Below, one piece after another: positions 11,762 to 24,169 of a DNA stretch of 64,000 nucleotides (the first letter of the stretch is position 1; every line of letters starts with the position of its first letter). Source of the stretch: Malurus cyaneus samueli (lineage: Eukaryota > Chordata > Aves > Passeriformes > Maluridae); NCBI GenBank assembly GCA_009741485.1, contig CM019227.1:15582057-15646056 (forward strand), in the 5' to 3' direction. Position numbers and translations under genes: made by a program. The notes beneath the pieces are model-generated. The model worked only from the letters and a program-made list of their open reading frames with translations. It was not told where the DNA came from and ran no database searches.

Positions 11762-11925
11762 CATTATTATTATTATTAACAATAATAATGATATATGATA
11801 AATAATATATATAATAATAATAATAATAAAAATTGACAGAACAACAAAACAAACCAACACATACACACAAAAAAAAAAAAAAAACCCACAAAAAAAAAGA
11901 GAAGAAAAAAGGAAAAAACCCCACA
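11713..11925. repeat. (ATT)n then (TAA)n palindromic microsatellite with A-rich tail
   Basis: About 20 ATT units (11713-11778) are followed, after AACAATAATAATGATATATGA, by TAA units (11808-11830). The two arms are complementary and could form a hairpin. An A-rich tail with CAAAC and CCCACA interruptions continues to 11925. Confidence 0.9.
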
Positions 11926-14900
11926 ACCAAGCCGCTTTCCTGTTATCAATCCAGAGGCCTTCAAATGACCCTCAAAGCTGCAGCTCCACCAAGAGCTGCC
12001 CCAATGTGAGCTGGCAAAACTCACAGGGCAGGTGAAGAGGAGAAGCACGAACAGTACAAGATCAAAGGACATCCAAAGTGTTCCTCTTCCCTGTTATGAT
12101 CAATGTAATTTCCTCCTGATTTACGTGAGAGGAGCTCTGTAGAGCTTTTTGGGCTCACTTTGGACACCTTCAAAGGAGAAGCAGCCTGAGCTCAAAGCAG
12201 GGGGCATTTTCAGAGCCAAGGAACCAGCAAAGGCGTGAGGTGTTAACAGAACAGAACTCAGAGCCATTTGCTGTGGAAACCCTGGCTGAGAATGTGCTCC
12301 TTAAAACCCTCCTGAGGGCTGCTGAGGGACAGCTCTGATTTAAACACAGGTACAGCAATGAAACAGCCAATTCACCACCCAAAATTAGCTCAAATAAAGA
12401 TACCTCCACTTATGCTGCTGATGGAGCATCCCTTTATTGGCAAAGGGGGAACCTCAGAGCAGGGCCCAGACCACTGCAGTGCGGGGGTTTGGTTTGGTTT
12501 TGGACACCAAAAGTCTGAAATCCCCAGGAAGGAAGAGTTTATCTCTCTTACTCTCCATTTCTACTTCACTTGCGTTTATTTCTTCCTCGTGAGCAGCGTG
12601 GTCATGTACCATGGAAGTTCATATGAGAACTATTCCAAGGGCTAGAGAAAACATTATTCAATCTAATTTGTACCTGAATGACTCTTGAGCAACTTGAAAG
12701 GAATCCTCACCCTGAGAAAACTTCAATAAATATTTTTTGACATTAGAAATTAGTGTCCAATCCTTTTGCTTCTTGCACAGTGGCAAAATATTTCATGGCT
12801 TCAATGTTGCAACAATTTTTACAATTGTAACATTTACCATCCACTGGAAATACTTGCATTAGAAATTTGGATTAATATTTTAATCTGCTGCTTTTCAGCA
12901 GGGCAAATATGGAAAGAGAAGAAAAGTCTGCGTTACTTTTAGCAAAGGAAACGTCCTAATTTTCATTTATTTTGCAAAGCTGTAACACAGAGAAGCTTCA
13001 TATTGACTATTAGATATGTTAATTTAAAATGGCATGGTTTAAGGCATGTTTATAAAGGAATACTGATATTAAGAATTATTAATGTATTATTATTATTATT
13101 ATTTTATTCAACAACACAAAACCCCCCAAACACAGCAATCATTACAAATCCCACACCAACCCCCCAAGCTGTCAGGCACAATTCAATCAGAGTGTCAATC
13201 ATGACACAGACCCTGACAGGGCCATCACAGCCCCGTGGTCACCACTGGAAAATAAATTTAAAATTCAAGCCCTGGTAATGGAGCTGATTGGAGCAGAGGT
13301 GCTGGTAACCATGAATTTTGAGAGACTTGATTTAACTACATATATATATATATATTATATTTATATTTTACTGTGTTATTGTACCTCCTAAATTTGATCA
13401 CTTTATTTGCCTGCTGAAATGGTTTGAATTTACTTCTTTTCATTCCAGACAGGGTTTTTACCTGGTACTCAGAGATGCTATCACGACCTCACTGTCCTTT
13501 TCAGCTGCCTCCAGTCCTACAGAACCCTTTATATCACAGCACCAAAACCTCATTGTGATACATTCTAGCTTTATTATATCAGGAAAACACATTCATATTT
13601 AGAAGATATTAAAGTATTTAGGTTCCCACATAGCCAAGTTTGTACATAATGAGATTTCAAGCAAGGCTCGAGTCCTTTTTAAAATCCACACAGATTTTTT
13701 CAAGGAGGCAGTCCCCAGCTGCTGCAAAGCACTTTGAGTCAATTCAAAAGCAGGAACACAACACTGGAACAACGGGAAAGGGAAAACCTCCAGCTAAACC
13801 ACATTAAAAGGCAAACATCTAAGAAGTGGTATCACCAGAAGTTGATTACAAACCCTCCTGCAGAGAAGTGGCAATTGCTGAAAACAAAACTCTGCCCACA
13901 GAGCTTGAGGGGGCCAAACTCCTTGGCTGCATCGTTGTGCCAGTTTGAACCAGTGTGTCCCAGGAAGAAATGATTAATCAGGTGCCTCATTGCATCTGAC
14001 AGGCCCAGAGTGAGGATGGAAGATCATAGCAGCACCAAAGCTGCTGATTTGGGAGGATTTTTACTGTGGGAGGAGTAAAAGATAACTTTGGTACTAAATA
14101 ACAGGTGATTTTAGCGTAAGGTTTATGCAGAGCAGAAGGATCTGTTTGTGCACCTGGGACAGGTGAGTCCTGCCCTGCCCCACCTGGAACTGGGCTTTGG
14201 TGCTGATTGCTCCCAAAGTGCCCCAGGATCTTTAATGATCAGCTACAGCCTGAGATTCAGCACTGAAACAAAGTGAAAGCAACGGGGTGAAATAGAAATA
14301 ATGAGACAAAACATATCCCAGAATCTCAGGGGGTAATATTGGGGACTGGAAAACAGTGAGAATGAAATAATCTGGTTTAAGCTGAGGACATTCACAGGGA
14401 GGCAAGAGTGTGAAAGGTGCAATATGGACAATTTGGGTATTTGGCAAGAGCCCGGCACCGGCAATGCCCAGGGCACAGCAGCAGCAGAGGAGAGGCCATC
14501 GAGCCATTTGGAAATTGTCCTAAATTAAGGAGTGGGGAAAAGGTCTAATATCCCAGAGAGAGCAGGGGGATGCCCAGATCCATTCCCCTTCCTGCTGGGT
14601 GCCTCCATTCCAGCCTCCCTCGGGGCCCTCCTTAGCATTTCTATTGCTGCAGGCTCTCAATGCAGTCACCGTGGGGGACGTGGCATTTCAGACAGCTTAT
14701 CCTCAAAAATGGAGGAAGGGACATTTCAGGAACTCCTTACATGCACAGTGGACTGCCTGGAGTGGGGAAACACTATTTGTTTTATTTTTAAATCCTGGAG
14801 CTTGGCTGGGTGGTTTCATTGTAACAGGGGAGAGTATTTCACATTATTTCCTGAGAGCTGATCAGAGAGAACCACCCAGCAGCACAACTCGAAACTGAAG

Positions 14901-15343
14901 CTTCAATCTCTTTTCCCACAGAAGCAGGAAGGCTGTAAGCTCTGTGGTCAGGAACCACACTGGCTATGCTGCATCCCAAATGTTACAGAATTACATCAAC
15001 CTGGAGACAAAAAGGTTATTCTGAAAGCAGCTTTTGCTACTGTATTCTACAATTCCATACAGGGGCTGTTTACAGGGTCTTGATTTACTATCAAAATCAT
15101 TTGCTCAAAAAAATATCTCCATAATATTGCATAATCCTTAATGTAGGAAAAAAATGCCAACTGTGAGAACAGTGAATGAACAGGGCAGACAAAGATATCG
15201 ATGCTGGCTCTGACAGAAACTACCAAGCCTTTTTCCTGGATCTATGCCATTCAACGTTGCCTAATTTCTCTCCCCTCAATTATCAACCCTCCCCAAATTA
15301 TCAACCCTCTACAACAGGTAAAAAATTCAGATGCTTAAAACTT

Positions 15344-15377
<34 letters not shown>

Positions 15378-17416
15378 AACAATTTAAAAGCTGAAAGCAG
15401 AAACTGAGGAACTGGCCATCCAGAGGAAGGGTAATGATGATTCACCAGCCAAACCACTTTAGAGAGAGATGATTGTTGTTAATCATTGGACAGACATAGA
15501 AAAGATGTGCTTTTTCAAGACAAGAAGACCCACAATGTTTTCTTCTGAAAGCCAGAGCTCTGGATCTGTTTGAGGTGCACAACAGACTGTCAGTTTTGTG
15601 AGACAACAGCATGATATGTGTAACTGTTTTCTGCATGTGTTTCCCACGTGTAAGGTAAAGTAAAGATAAAAAAACCTTGCAACACCCCAAGGACAGCTGA
15701 CAGAACGAGGCAAGTTCAAGGAAACCAACCTGGGCTTCCCCACCAGGGCAGGACACAGGGATTTAGGGTTTTACCTCATGTTAAGATGGGGTTGATTTCA
15801 ACACAGCAAAACCTTTATCTTTAACAAAAGTATAACTGTCCAACACAAGCACCCATCCTTCCACCTGTATTCAGGTGTTCTTCCATCTGCTCTACAGCTG
15901 CTCCAACTCTCAGAGTATTTGATTTCAAATAGTAGCACTTCCTCGTTTAAACCTTCTCCTAACTCTCCTACCCACGTTTTCACACATTCATGCCTTCGAA
16001 ACAAAACGTGCTTTAGAGTTGGGAATTTCTACACCAAGTTTGAGTTACCCGTTTTCTTGGAGAAAAAAAAAAAAAAAAAAGGTATTTTCAGGCCAGCTTC
16101 TTACTGTTCAGATCATATAATGTTTGGTCACAACTCGTACAGAGGCTGAACTCAGAGACAATAAAATCCTTAGAAAATGTATGGAACCAGCAACCAGGAG
16201 AGGAAGATATTATGGGTGCCCTCATCAAGAAATTTTTTCAGCACATGTTCGTACTTTATTTGATTCTGGGGGAAAAAACAGTGGAAAAGTGTTTAATAAA
16301 TCCCCCAAAGTAAGGGGAGAGTTTGGATCATGACTACCACTGCAACAGGCTCAGATCCAAGAACTACAAACAGAAAGGTGAGAGTCACCCTCTCCCCATT
16401 CAGGCCATTCCCCTAAGAATTGGATTTGATGGGTCCCTTCCCAGTCAGAATATTCTGTGGGTGTCAATCAGCAACTGCAGCTCTCACTGCCACTGCTTTA
16501 ACACAGAGGAGCTTAAAGACAGCACCTGCTTGGAGCGTGTTCTAGGCTCTATCTAAACTCCCTCTTTGGGCACTCTTCTTTCTGCACCCCAAAGTTTCCT
16601 GGCCAGGGTTTGTGCACTGGAGGGCTGAAGCCAAACGTGCTGCAAAGAGAAAATCTGTGTATTTGTAGCGTTTGAGAGCTGCTCCTGTGCAGCTGCACCT
16701 GCCCCACCATGTTGATCTCAAACTGATTTCATTTTGCACGTTCGCCCTCTCCCACCCCGAGGTTTCAGCTCACCCTGCCCTCACCAGACTCCCTCACACC
16801 TGCCCTGCTGAAGCACAGACAAATTATTTTAATGGATCTCAGTTTGCTCAGCCCCTTTCCACAGCCTCCCTGGCTGGCTGCAGGCAGTTTGGGACACCAG
16901 GTTTTCCTATTCCATGAAGTTATCCCAATTTTAGGGCACTAAATGCCAGAGGTCCTAAGGCATCTGTCAGTGCAGAGCTCAAATTTACCATGTTCCTTTC
17001 AGGTATCAGCCCAGGAACCTGTGCTGCAAGCTAATCTTGCTGTTTGGAAACTCAGGATTTTAGAACCACACCCAAAGGTCCAAAATATTCAGTGTTTTTT
17101 TTAACTGGCTCTGACACAGCTGCCACAGAGCTTCAGTGTCGTGGTAGAGACAATTAACCAACTTCTGAAAGATCCATCCTTAAAAAATATTTAAAAGTTT
17201 CTTTCCCCTTGAAACAAGGCAAATTAAAGCCTCACAAACTGCACTGAATTCTGAAATATTCCCTAAAAACTTCACGTATAAATATTCTTCCTTCTGGACA
17301 GGATCTCTGCAAAGCATAAAACCTGGAGCAGAAGAATAGAGACTGTATTGAACTACACCTACTCGGCACAAAATCGTTATTTCAAAGTATGACAGGCCTA
17401 TTTTTGGCATTGGGTG
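11926..17416. other. unique AT-rich sequence with small simple repeats, no gene seen
   Basis: Simple repeats inside are (ATT)n at 13087-13104, (TA)n at 13339-13360, poly(A) at 15347-15375 and poly(A) at 16063-16081. A plus-strand donor-like GGGACAG|GTGAGT is at 14163, but no convincing acceptor lies upstream. Nothing else is supported up to the gap. Confidence 0.5.
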
Positions 17417-17894
17417 NNNNNNNNNNNNNNNNNNNNNNNNNNNNNNNNNNNNNNNNNNNNNNNNNNNNNNNNNNNNNNNNNNNNNNNNNNNNNNNNNNNN
17501 NNNNNNNNNNNNNNNNNNNNNNNNNNNNNNNNNNNNNNNNNNNNNNNNNNNNNNNNNNNNNNNNNNNNNNNNNNNNNNNNNNNNNNNNNNNNNNNNNNNN
17601 NNNNNNNNNNNNNNNNNNNNNNNNNNNNNNNNNNNNNNNNNNNNNNNNNNNNNNNNNNNNNNNNNNNNNNNNNNNNNNNNNNNNNNNNNNNNNNNNNNNN
17701 NNNNNNNNNNNNNNNNNNNNNNNNNNNNNNNNNNNNNNNNNNNNNNNNNNNNNNNNNNNNNNNNNNNNNNNNNNNNNNNNNNNNNNNNNNNNNNNNNNNN
17801 NNNNNNNNNNNNNNNNNNNNNNNNNNNNNNNNNNNNNNNNNNNNNNNNNNNNNNNNNNNNNNNNNNNNNNNNNNNNNNNNNNNNNNNNNNNNNN
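17417..17894. other. assembly gap (478 N)
   Basis: A run of N. The right edge enters an A/G-rich run and then the 41-bp minisatellite, so the missing DNA probably includes more of that array. Open frames drawn across it are artefacts. Confidence 0.99.
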
Positions 17895-17910
17895 AAAAAG
17901 AGAGAGATAT

Positions 17911-18013
17911 GTACACATGTAGGATTGCAAGGTCCAGTTCCCAGAATTGGGGTACATGTGTAGGATTGCAGGTCCAGTGGCCAGGATATGGGTACACGTG
18001 TAGGATTGCAAGG
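17911..18013 (-). repeat. 41-bp minisatellite, inverted arm at the gap edge
   Basis: About 2.5 units reading, on the minus strand, ATCCTACACGTGTACCC then CATATCCTGGCCACTGGACC. This is the same unit as the array at 19796-20112 but in opposite orientation. It abuts the gap, so its true length is unknown. Confidence 0.9.
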
Positions 18014-19795
18014 ACTGCCAGCACTGAGTGTGGTTGTGGTGATGCCAGCACATCTCCCTGTGTTGTGCTCTGTGCTGCAGCTGCTCAGGGGCAGTGCCAT
18101 GCCCTGAGGCCATGGCTTATGCTGGTGGGTTCTCCAGTGTCTCCTTGCTCCCTGCTCAAAGCCCCCTTGAAGTTAAACTGGGAACAGCGGGGCCAGAGGG
18201 ACTCAGCCGCTCCTGAGCAGCTCTCAGTGTTCTGCCCAAAGCAGGAGCAGCTCGTACCTGTGTCATCTCTCAAGGCATATTTTCTGTACTTTTTGTATTC
18301 CCCTTCTCTTCTGCCTTTTCTTACTGCTTTTGCTGTCTTTTCCATTATTTTTTTTTTCTTCTTGGTAGTGCTCTTACTTATTATTTTCTAAAAAATCATA
18401 CCTCATTCCCTGCTCTCTCTCTCCCTCTGCTAAGCCAGTCAGTCTCTTCCAGTATTTTTTCATTGCTTTGTGGGAGCCCTCTCTGCCAGCCTTATATGTA
18501 TGTTTGATTTATCAGGTTTCTGCCTTGTTTTGAGGAGGAATTTATTGAAAATAGTACTTTTTGCTCTCCCTCTGTGCAGCCAGGTAAGATTTGTTCAGCG
18601 CCAGGGAGCTGTTCGGTATCTGCTTGCTCTGGGGGAGGTTCAGCTGCTTGGAAATGGAGAAGAGACCAATGGCTGAGTTAAAAAAATCCACCATCACTAA
18701 TTCCTCACGCTGTAGTTTGAAATTATCTGATTTTTAAATGTAATTATAAGCATCATGTACCATAAAGGCAGAACTTTTAAGGGCTGGCCCCAAGAAGAAA
18801 TATTATTTACAGTTATGGAAGGTATGGCTGTGTTAAGCACACAGTTACCTCTACTCATCTGAAAAAGAAGAAATTAAGAATAGTAAATGACACTACAGCC
18901 TGGGGGGAATAAAATACCTGAGAAATGTGTTTGTTTTGTGCAGCTGTCAGAGCTCCCTCCACTTCATTCTTGGGACTTGACTCCTTCCCATGTCATATGG
19001 GAGATGGGGATCTCTTGTTTCATGCAGCTTTGTAAAAGTAGAGTGTGAACAAAACTGAAGAGTTGGGAAAAAGAGAGCACACAGGGCCTGAAAGGGTGGC
19101 AAACAGAATATTTATTTGGGGTCCTGACTGTTTCTGGTGTTGGTATAGGTGAAATCCCAAACATCTGTGGCAGAATTTCTGACAATTCAGTTGTGCAAAG
19201 CTGGAGCTGAGCTATTTCCTGAGAGCAGAAAGCTCCTGTCTCTGAGGATCCTTTCCCTAGTCATTGATGAGAGGCTTTTTTTTTTTTTACTTTTTCTTGC
19301 TCTTTCTAATTCTTTGTTTGTTGCACTTTCTTATGAGCAATTTCATTCTTTTAATTAAAGAATCAAATTATTCTGTGCCCATGATTATTTTCTAGTGCTA
19401 GTCCTCATTCTGGGCAGCACAATGCCATCTCTGACACTTTGTTGTCCATTGTTGCATTTCTTGTTAATGTTTTTATCACCTATTCTCAGTGGCTGTTTTA
19501 ATGACTAAAAAGTGCTTATTAAGCCCTCAGTATTTATTACACTTTCCCTTCATAACTATTTTTTTTTCTAAAATTTACTGTGCCAGGAATTACAGCTTAT
19601 TGCAAATTAGATAATTTTATTTGTGTCTTTCAAGTTGATGCAATAAAAAAAAATAAACTAATGTAGACTGAAAGGACCTTGAAAACTTCTGGGATGCTGA
19701 AGTTGAATGTGACAGCAGTGCTGGAGTTTGTGTTTCTTAGAGCAGGGAGGGGTGGTCATGTTGGACTCACAGGATGGGTTACAGCTGGCCAGCAG
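18014..19795. other. spacer between inverted minisatellite arms
   Basis: About 1.78 kb of unique sequence. A good acceptor-like tract ending CTCTGTGCAG (18569-18578) is followed at once by CCAG|GTAAGA. The two signals are too close to define a normal exon. No gene is supported. Confidence 0.5.
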
Positions 19796-20112
19796 ATCCT
19801 ACATGTGTACATATATCCTGGCCACTGGACTTTGCAATCTTACACATGTACCCATACCCTGGCCACTGGACCTTGCAATCCCACATAGGTGTAACCAGAT
19901 TCTGAGTTGGACCTCACAATCCTACACATATACCTATATCCTGGCAATTGCACCTCACAATCCTACACGTGTACCCACATTCTGGGAGTTGCACCTCACA
20001 ATCCTACACGTGTGCCCATATCCTGGCAATTTGCACCTCACAATCCTACACATGTACCCACAATCTGGGAGTTGCACCTCACAATCCTACACGTGTACCC
20101 ACATTCTGGGCT
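19796..20112 (+). repeat. 41-bp minisatellite array, plus orientation
   Basis: Seven full units and one partial unit. Each begins ATCCTACACGTGTACCC and continues with either TATCCTGGCCACTGGACC-like or CATTCTGGGAGTTGCACC-like sequence. The period is 41 bp, with one 42-bp unit. The left units resemble the inverted arm at 17911-18013 more closely than the right units do. The period is not a multiple of 3, so the frames reading Ile-Leu-His-Val-Tyr are artefacts. Confidence 0.95.
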
Positions 20113-21508
20113 GGGAATGCAGCACATCACACAGCAGAATTGCCAATCCCACTCCCTTCCTCGACACTTGACTCCTGACAGTATTTCAGTCATTAAGGGG
20201 TGCCCTTTCACGAGAGCCACAGCAGCATCCTCATCACGTCAAGGACACCGAGTACTTCAATTACAAGAACTATAAAAATCATCAACATTCTGTGAATTTT
20301 ATTCATTGCATTTGTCAGCTCTATTACTGGCACTCAGCTAAGTACTAGCAGAAAAAAAGAAATATAGTCTTGACATTAGAAATACAGATTTCATTTCAGG
20401 AAATGCCGGATCCTTTGTTTAATGTATTTACCAGAAGAATAAACTGTAAATGAGACTTGGGAAGCCAAGCCTTCAAAGCCTGCACAAGACAGCAAGTAGA
20501 TCTCGACTATAATCAAAATTCCTACATCAAAATAGCTTCCCCAAAGCACAGCAATACGAAGCATTCTAGTAAAAGTAAATAAAAATAAATTTTAAATGCC
20601 TGTTCTGGATCATTACTATAATCCTGGTAGCTGGAGCATGTGGTACCAACCACTTTCCTGAAAACTAAACCATCTATTGAAAAACATGCTGAAAATTCAC
20701 CCAGCCCCACTACTTTTCCCAATGTCCAGCTTCTCAGCAGCTATGACTATTCAGTTCCTAACACTTAATTATCCGGTTATGAGGGCTAGCTCTGTCTGAG
20801 GCTTCAACACATCCACAGTCATCAATCTCTACCACCGAGTGACAAAACCTTGCCTTCCACTTTTACAGCCCGTGCATACAACTGTGTTCACACTTCCAAA
20901 TGACAAATGAAACACACAGTATCTTTCCCCTCCTAAGCATCATCGAGTCTGGAGAAGTGACACAAGGTACTTGACATTCTCGGGACACCATCCCCAGCGT
21001 CTGCTGTGGTTTATGATCCAGCTCGCCTGAAATAAGCTGAATTTTATTGAAAGCGAAAAAACCCAGTCAACACTGAACTAACTTCAGAATGTAACATACC
21101 GTGGCACATTTGCAATTCAGAGAGCAGATAAACAAAAGCTGCGATTTGGACAAGATCTTTCACACTTCGCCGATGTGAATCACTCCAGTCAAACTTCAGA
21201 CCACATTCGCTTCACCATCTGCGTGAACCACGCTAAGTTGGCAGCTCGATGTCCAACAGCCACATCACAAATTTGGGAACCGCACGGCGTGTGCCGCTCT
21301 CCCATGGCAAACCCATCTCCCGGCGCAAAGCCCTGCCCCTGCTGAGAACTGGCATCCTGAAGGAGCTGCCAGGGCATCCTACACGGATCCGGTGTCACCG
21401 CACCTGCACTGAGCAGGGATTAAGGCAACACCGATACCTTTTTCCTGGCAGAGGCATGCGGGAGAAAACGATCCGATGAATCGCCAATAAAATCAGCAAA
21501 TAGCGAGG
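20113..21508. other. unique sequence, CpG-island shore at its right end
   Basis: From about 20.99 kb the CpG density rises toward the island. No exon is identified with confidence. A minus-strand GTATGT donor-like site lies near 21100. Confidence 0.45.
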
Positions 21509-21514
21509 ACTTAC

Positions 21515-21960
21515 GCGCAGGTCGTTTCCCAGCAGTTAAACATCGGCACTCTCCTAACGAGCAACTCGCCGGAGCCCCGAATGCCCATGGCTCTGTCGTT
21601 CCCTGTGCTCGGGAGCCACCTCCCGTGCCGCCGTTCTCCCGCAGCCCTCACACGGGCGAAAGCGGAGCCGGCGCGGTGCCCCCGACCCGCGGAGCGCCCC
21701 TGCCCGCGGGCATCCCCCGGCTCCAGCCCCGGCCCCGCGTTCCCGAGAGCCCCCGGCCCCCGGAGCACCGCGGCTCCCCGCGCATCGCTCCCGTCCCCCG
21801 CCGGGCCGCCCCGGGGCAACTTTCCGGCTACGGGCCGGAGCTGCGCGGAGAGCGGGCGGCCGCAGCTACCCGCACACCTGCCCGGCTGCCCCACCTCCCC
21901 CACCTCCCCGCACCGCCCCGCACTGCCCCGTCCCCCCGCGGCCGCGGCCCAAACTCACCA
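21515..21960 (-). other. candidate first-exon region (minus strand), unidentified
   Basis: The segment between the two minus-strand donor-like sites lies within the CpG island. If transcription starts upstream (to the right), one first exon could end at 21958 (..TTTTTATG|GTGAGT) and a longer or alternative one at 21515 (..CCTGCGC|GTAAGT). An ATG with acceptable context lies near 21542 on the minus strand (frame MFNCWETT). No protein family is recognised. This may be 5' untranslated sequence. Confidence 0.3.
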
Positions 21961-22625
21961 TAAAAAGAGGCGAGCGGAAGCGAAGGGGTCGCGAGCGCTT
22001 CTCCCGTGCGGCGAGCGGCAGCGGGGACGCGCTTCTCCCGTTCCCCCGCCAGCCCCTTGCCCGCGGGCAGCGGCCGCCGCCCCTCGCTCACCGCCGCGGC
22101 CGCCGTGTCCCCCCGCCGCCGCCCGGCCCCCCCGGCAGCTCCGGCAGCGGAGGCCCCCGCCCGCCCGCCGCGACCTCGGCGGGCAGCGGCGATCCCCGGG
22201 GGCGGCCCCCCGCGGGTGGGGAGCAGGGGCCGAGAGGCGGCTCCGCTCCGCTTCCGCTTCAGCTCCGGCTCCCGCGGGCGCGGCCGGCGGGAGCCCCGCA
22301 CGCGCACCGCGGCCGGACCACGAGCTCCCCGGGCGGAGGCGCTGCCGCTCGCCCAGCCGGCGCGGAAGTGGCTCGGCGGCGCGGGCGGGAGTGACCTTCA
22401 AGCCGGCGGGGCGGCCTGGGCGGGGAGTGGGGGAGGCGGCGGGAGCCCCGCGGCGGGGGAGGCGGCGGGGGCGGGATGCGGGTGCGGCGGACGGCGGCGG
22501 CGCGGGGCCCCGGGGGAGCGAGCGGGGGCTCCTCCGGCTCTGGAGGGAGGGAGGCGCGGGCCCCCCGGCCTCCGGCGCACGGCGGCGCCCGGGAACCCGC
22601 GGGGCCCGAGAGCCGCCCCCCCGCA

Positions 22626-22815
22626 CGGGGATGGCTCGGGGGATGGCACAGGGGATGGCACAGGGGATGGTACCCGGGATGGCTCTGGGGCGATGGCACC
22701 GGAGATGGTTCTGGGGATGGTACCCAGGATGATTCTGGGGGATAGCTCTGGGGATGGCACCGGGGATGGCTCCGGGGCGATGGCACCCGAATGGCACCGC
22801 GGGATGCTCGGGGCC
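22626..22815 (+). repeat. 13-14-bp GGGGATGGCACCG-type minisatellite in the CpG island
   Basis: About thirteen degenerate copies of GGGGATGGCACNG or GGGGATGGCTCTG, with a few insertions (GCGATGG), at the right part of the CpG island. The open frames across it on both strands are repeat-driven. Confidence 0.85.
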
Positions 22816-24169
22816 GAGGCGAAACCTTCCCGGGGCACCGGCGGCGCGGTCGCAACTTTGCATGCCCGGGTCTCGTCCCGGAGAGCGGCTGGGCAGCGCT
22901 GGTGCGAGAGGCACACAACCAAAGCGGCCCTGGGGAAATTGCTGATTAAAACGATGCCCTTGGCAATCCCCAGCCATCTCTGCCTCCTTCCTTCCCTCTC
23001 CTCTTGCCCAAAGGAAACCAATCTTACAAGAATTCTAATGCTCACCTAATAAGAAGGGCATGGCAGCATCGCTGAACGCATGAATTATTGTTAAATCGGG
23101 CTGACAGCAGCTATTGCCGAGAAAGTTTGGGGGGAAAAATTAACATCAAGACCTGTCAGAACACTGCCTTGTCCTTCTCAATACATTAGGTATTAAGTCT
23201 GCAGTGATCAAAGGTTTGTGTGCTGCTGAACCTTCAGTTACAATAAATTAATGCCGCTGAGAGTTACTCCAACATGTAAACTGATATCAATCACAGATGG
23301 GGAGGTGAGGATCAGACAGATGTGCTCCCTCCTGTGGGGTAGGAGCAGGGAGCTGTTTTAAGCATGGAGTTGGAAATGCAAACCAGTTAACAATCAGGTG
23401 ATAACGAGGAGGCAAACTTTAAATCATAAGCGTGTGATTCCTTAAAAAAAAAATAACTAAAAAAAAAGCACAAAAAAACCAACCAAACTTTGATATGAAT
23501 AATCTTCCCTATAAACTCTTTCATCTGTGCAGAAAATAAATACAGCTGAGTATTTGTGAGTTGAACTGCAGTTCTCACATCTGTCATGCCCAGAAGTGCC
23601 TCAAAAGCACATATCTATATCCCTCTGCCTCTCCTGACGGATTTGGGGCTTGGCCTATTTCTGTTGCTATTTTAAGGCCCAAGGTGTGATCCTGGATCCC
23701 CTAAACACGTAACTCACAGAACTGCTCGGCAGCGTTCCTGTGCCGAGGCACAGCAGTTTATGGAGATGGATCATTTCAAACAGTACCTTGGGAATTTATC
23801 ACTCCTCATCAAACGTGAAGGGCTGTTAAACTAATGGCTGGAAAATTTTACTCCAGCTCATTAAAATCTGACAGATTACTGAAAGCTACAAAATTACTCC
23901 AAGATTCATTTTCAGGATTAGATGAAATGATCAAGCTATCCTAACAGATTCTCTCAAAATGTATGTCCCCCTCTGTAGGCTGAGCCCTACAAAGTTCATA
24001 TAAAGATCTCTGGATGGATCTTCAAATCCATCCTGTGGGTTTCATTAATTTCTCTTTTCAACCTTCCAATTCCCTCCAAAATCAACACAAATAAGGCAAT
24101 GGGAGGCTAATGTCCAACAAATGTAAATTGGAGGTCAAAACATTACACTCAAGTTCTTTAAATCATTAA

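Larger units (their letters stand above)
21509..22870. promoter_or_regulatory. CpG island, probable promoter
   Basis: About 1.35 kb of very GC-rich sequence with dense CpG and several GC-box-like CCGCCC/GGGCGGG motifs, in otherwise AT-rich DNA. This is the usual signature of a vertebrate CpG-island promoter. Two donor-like sites read on the minus strand: GTGAGT at 21957-21952, after a TTTTTATG exon-like end, and GTAAGT at 21514-21509, after CCTGCGC. They suggest a minus-strand first exon whose intron runs to the left. Long open frames on both strands are expected from the base composition, where stop codons are rare, and are not evidence of protein. The gene it serves is not identifiable from this window. 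Confidence 0.8.

Noticed and set aside
17180..18391. Open frames of 200-325 codons
   Set aside because: They cross the run of N and the 41-bp minisatellite.
19796..20112. CRISPR-like array
   Set aside because: Units are directly adjacent with no unique spacers, in vertebrate DNA. It is a minisatellite.
21581..23049. Long open frames of 340-383 codons in the CpG island on both strands
   Set aside because: GC-rich DNA has few stop codons. The frames overlap on opposite strands, are Ala/Pro/Arg/Gly-rich without domains and include a minisatellite.
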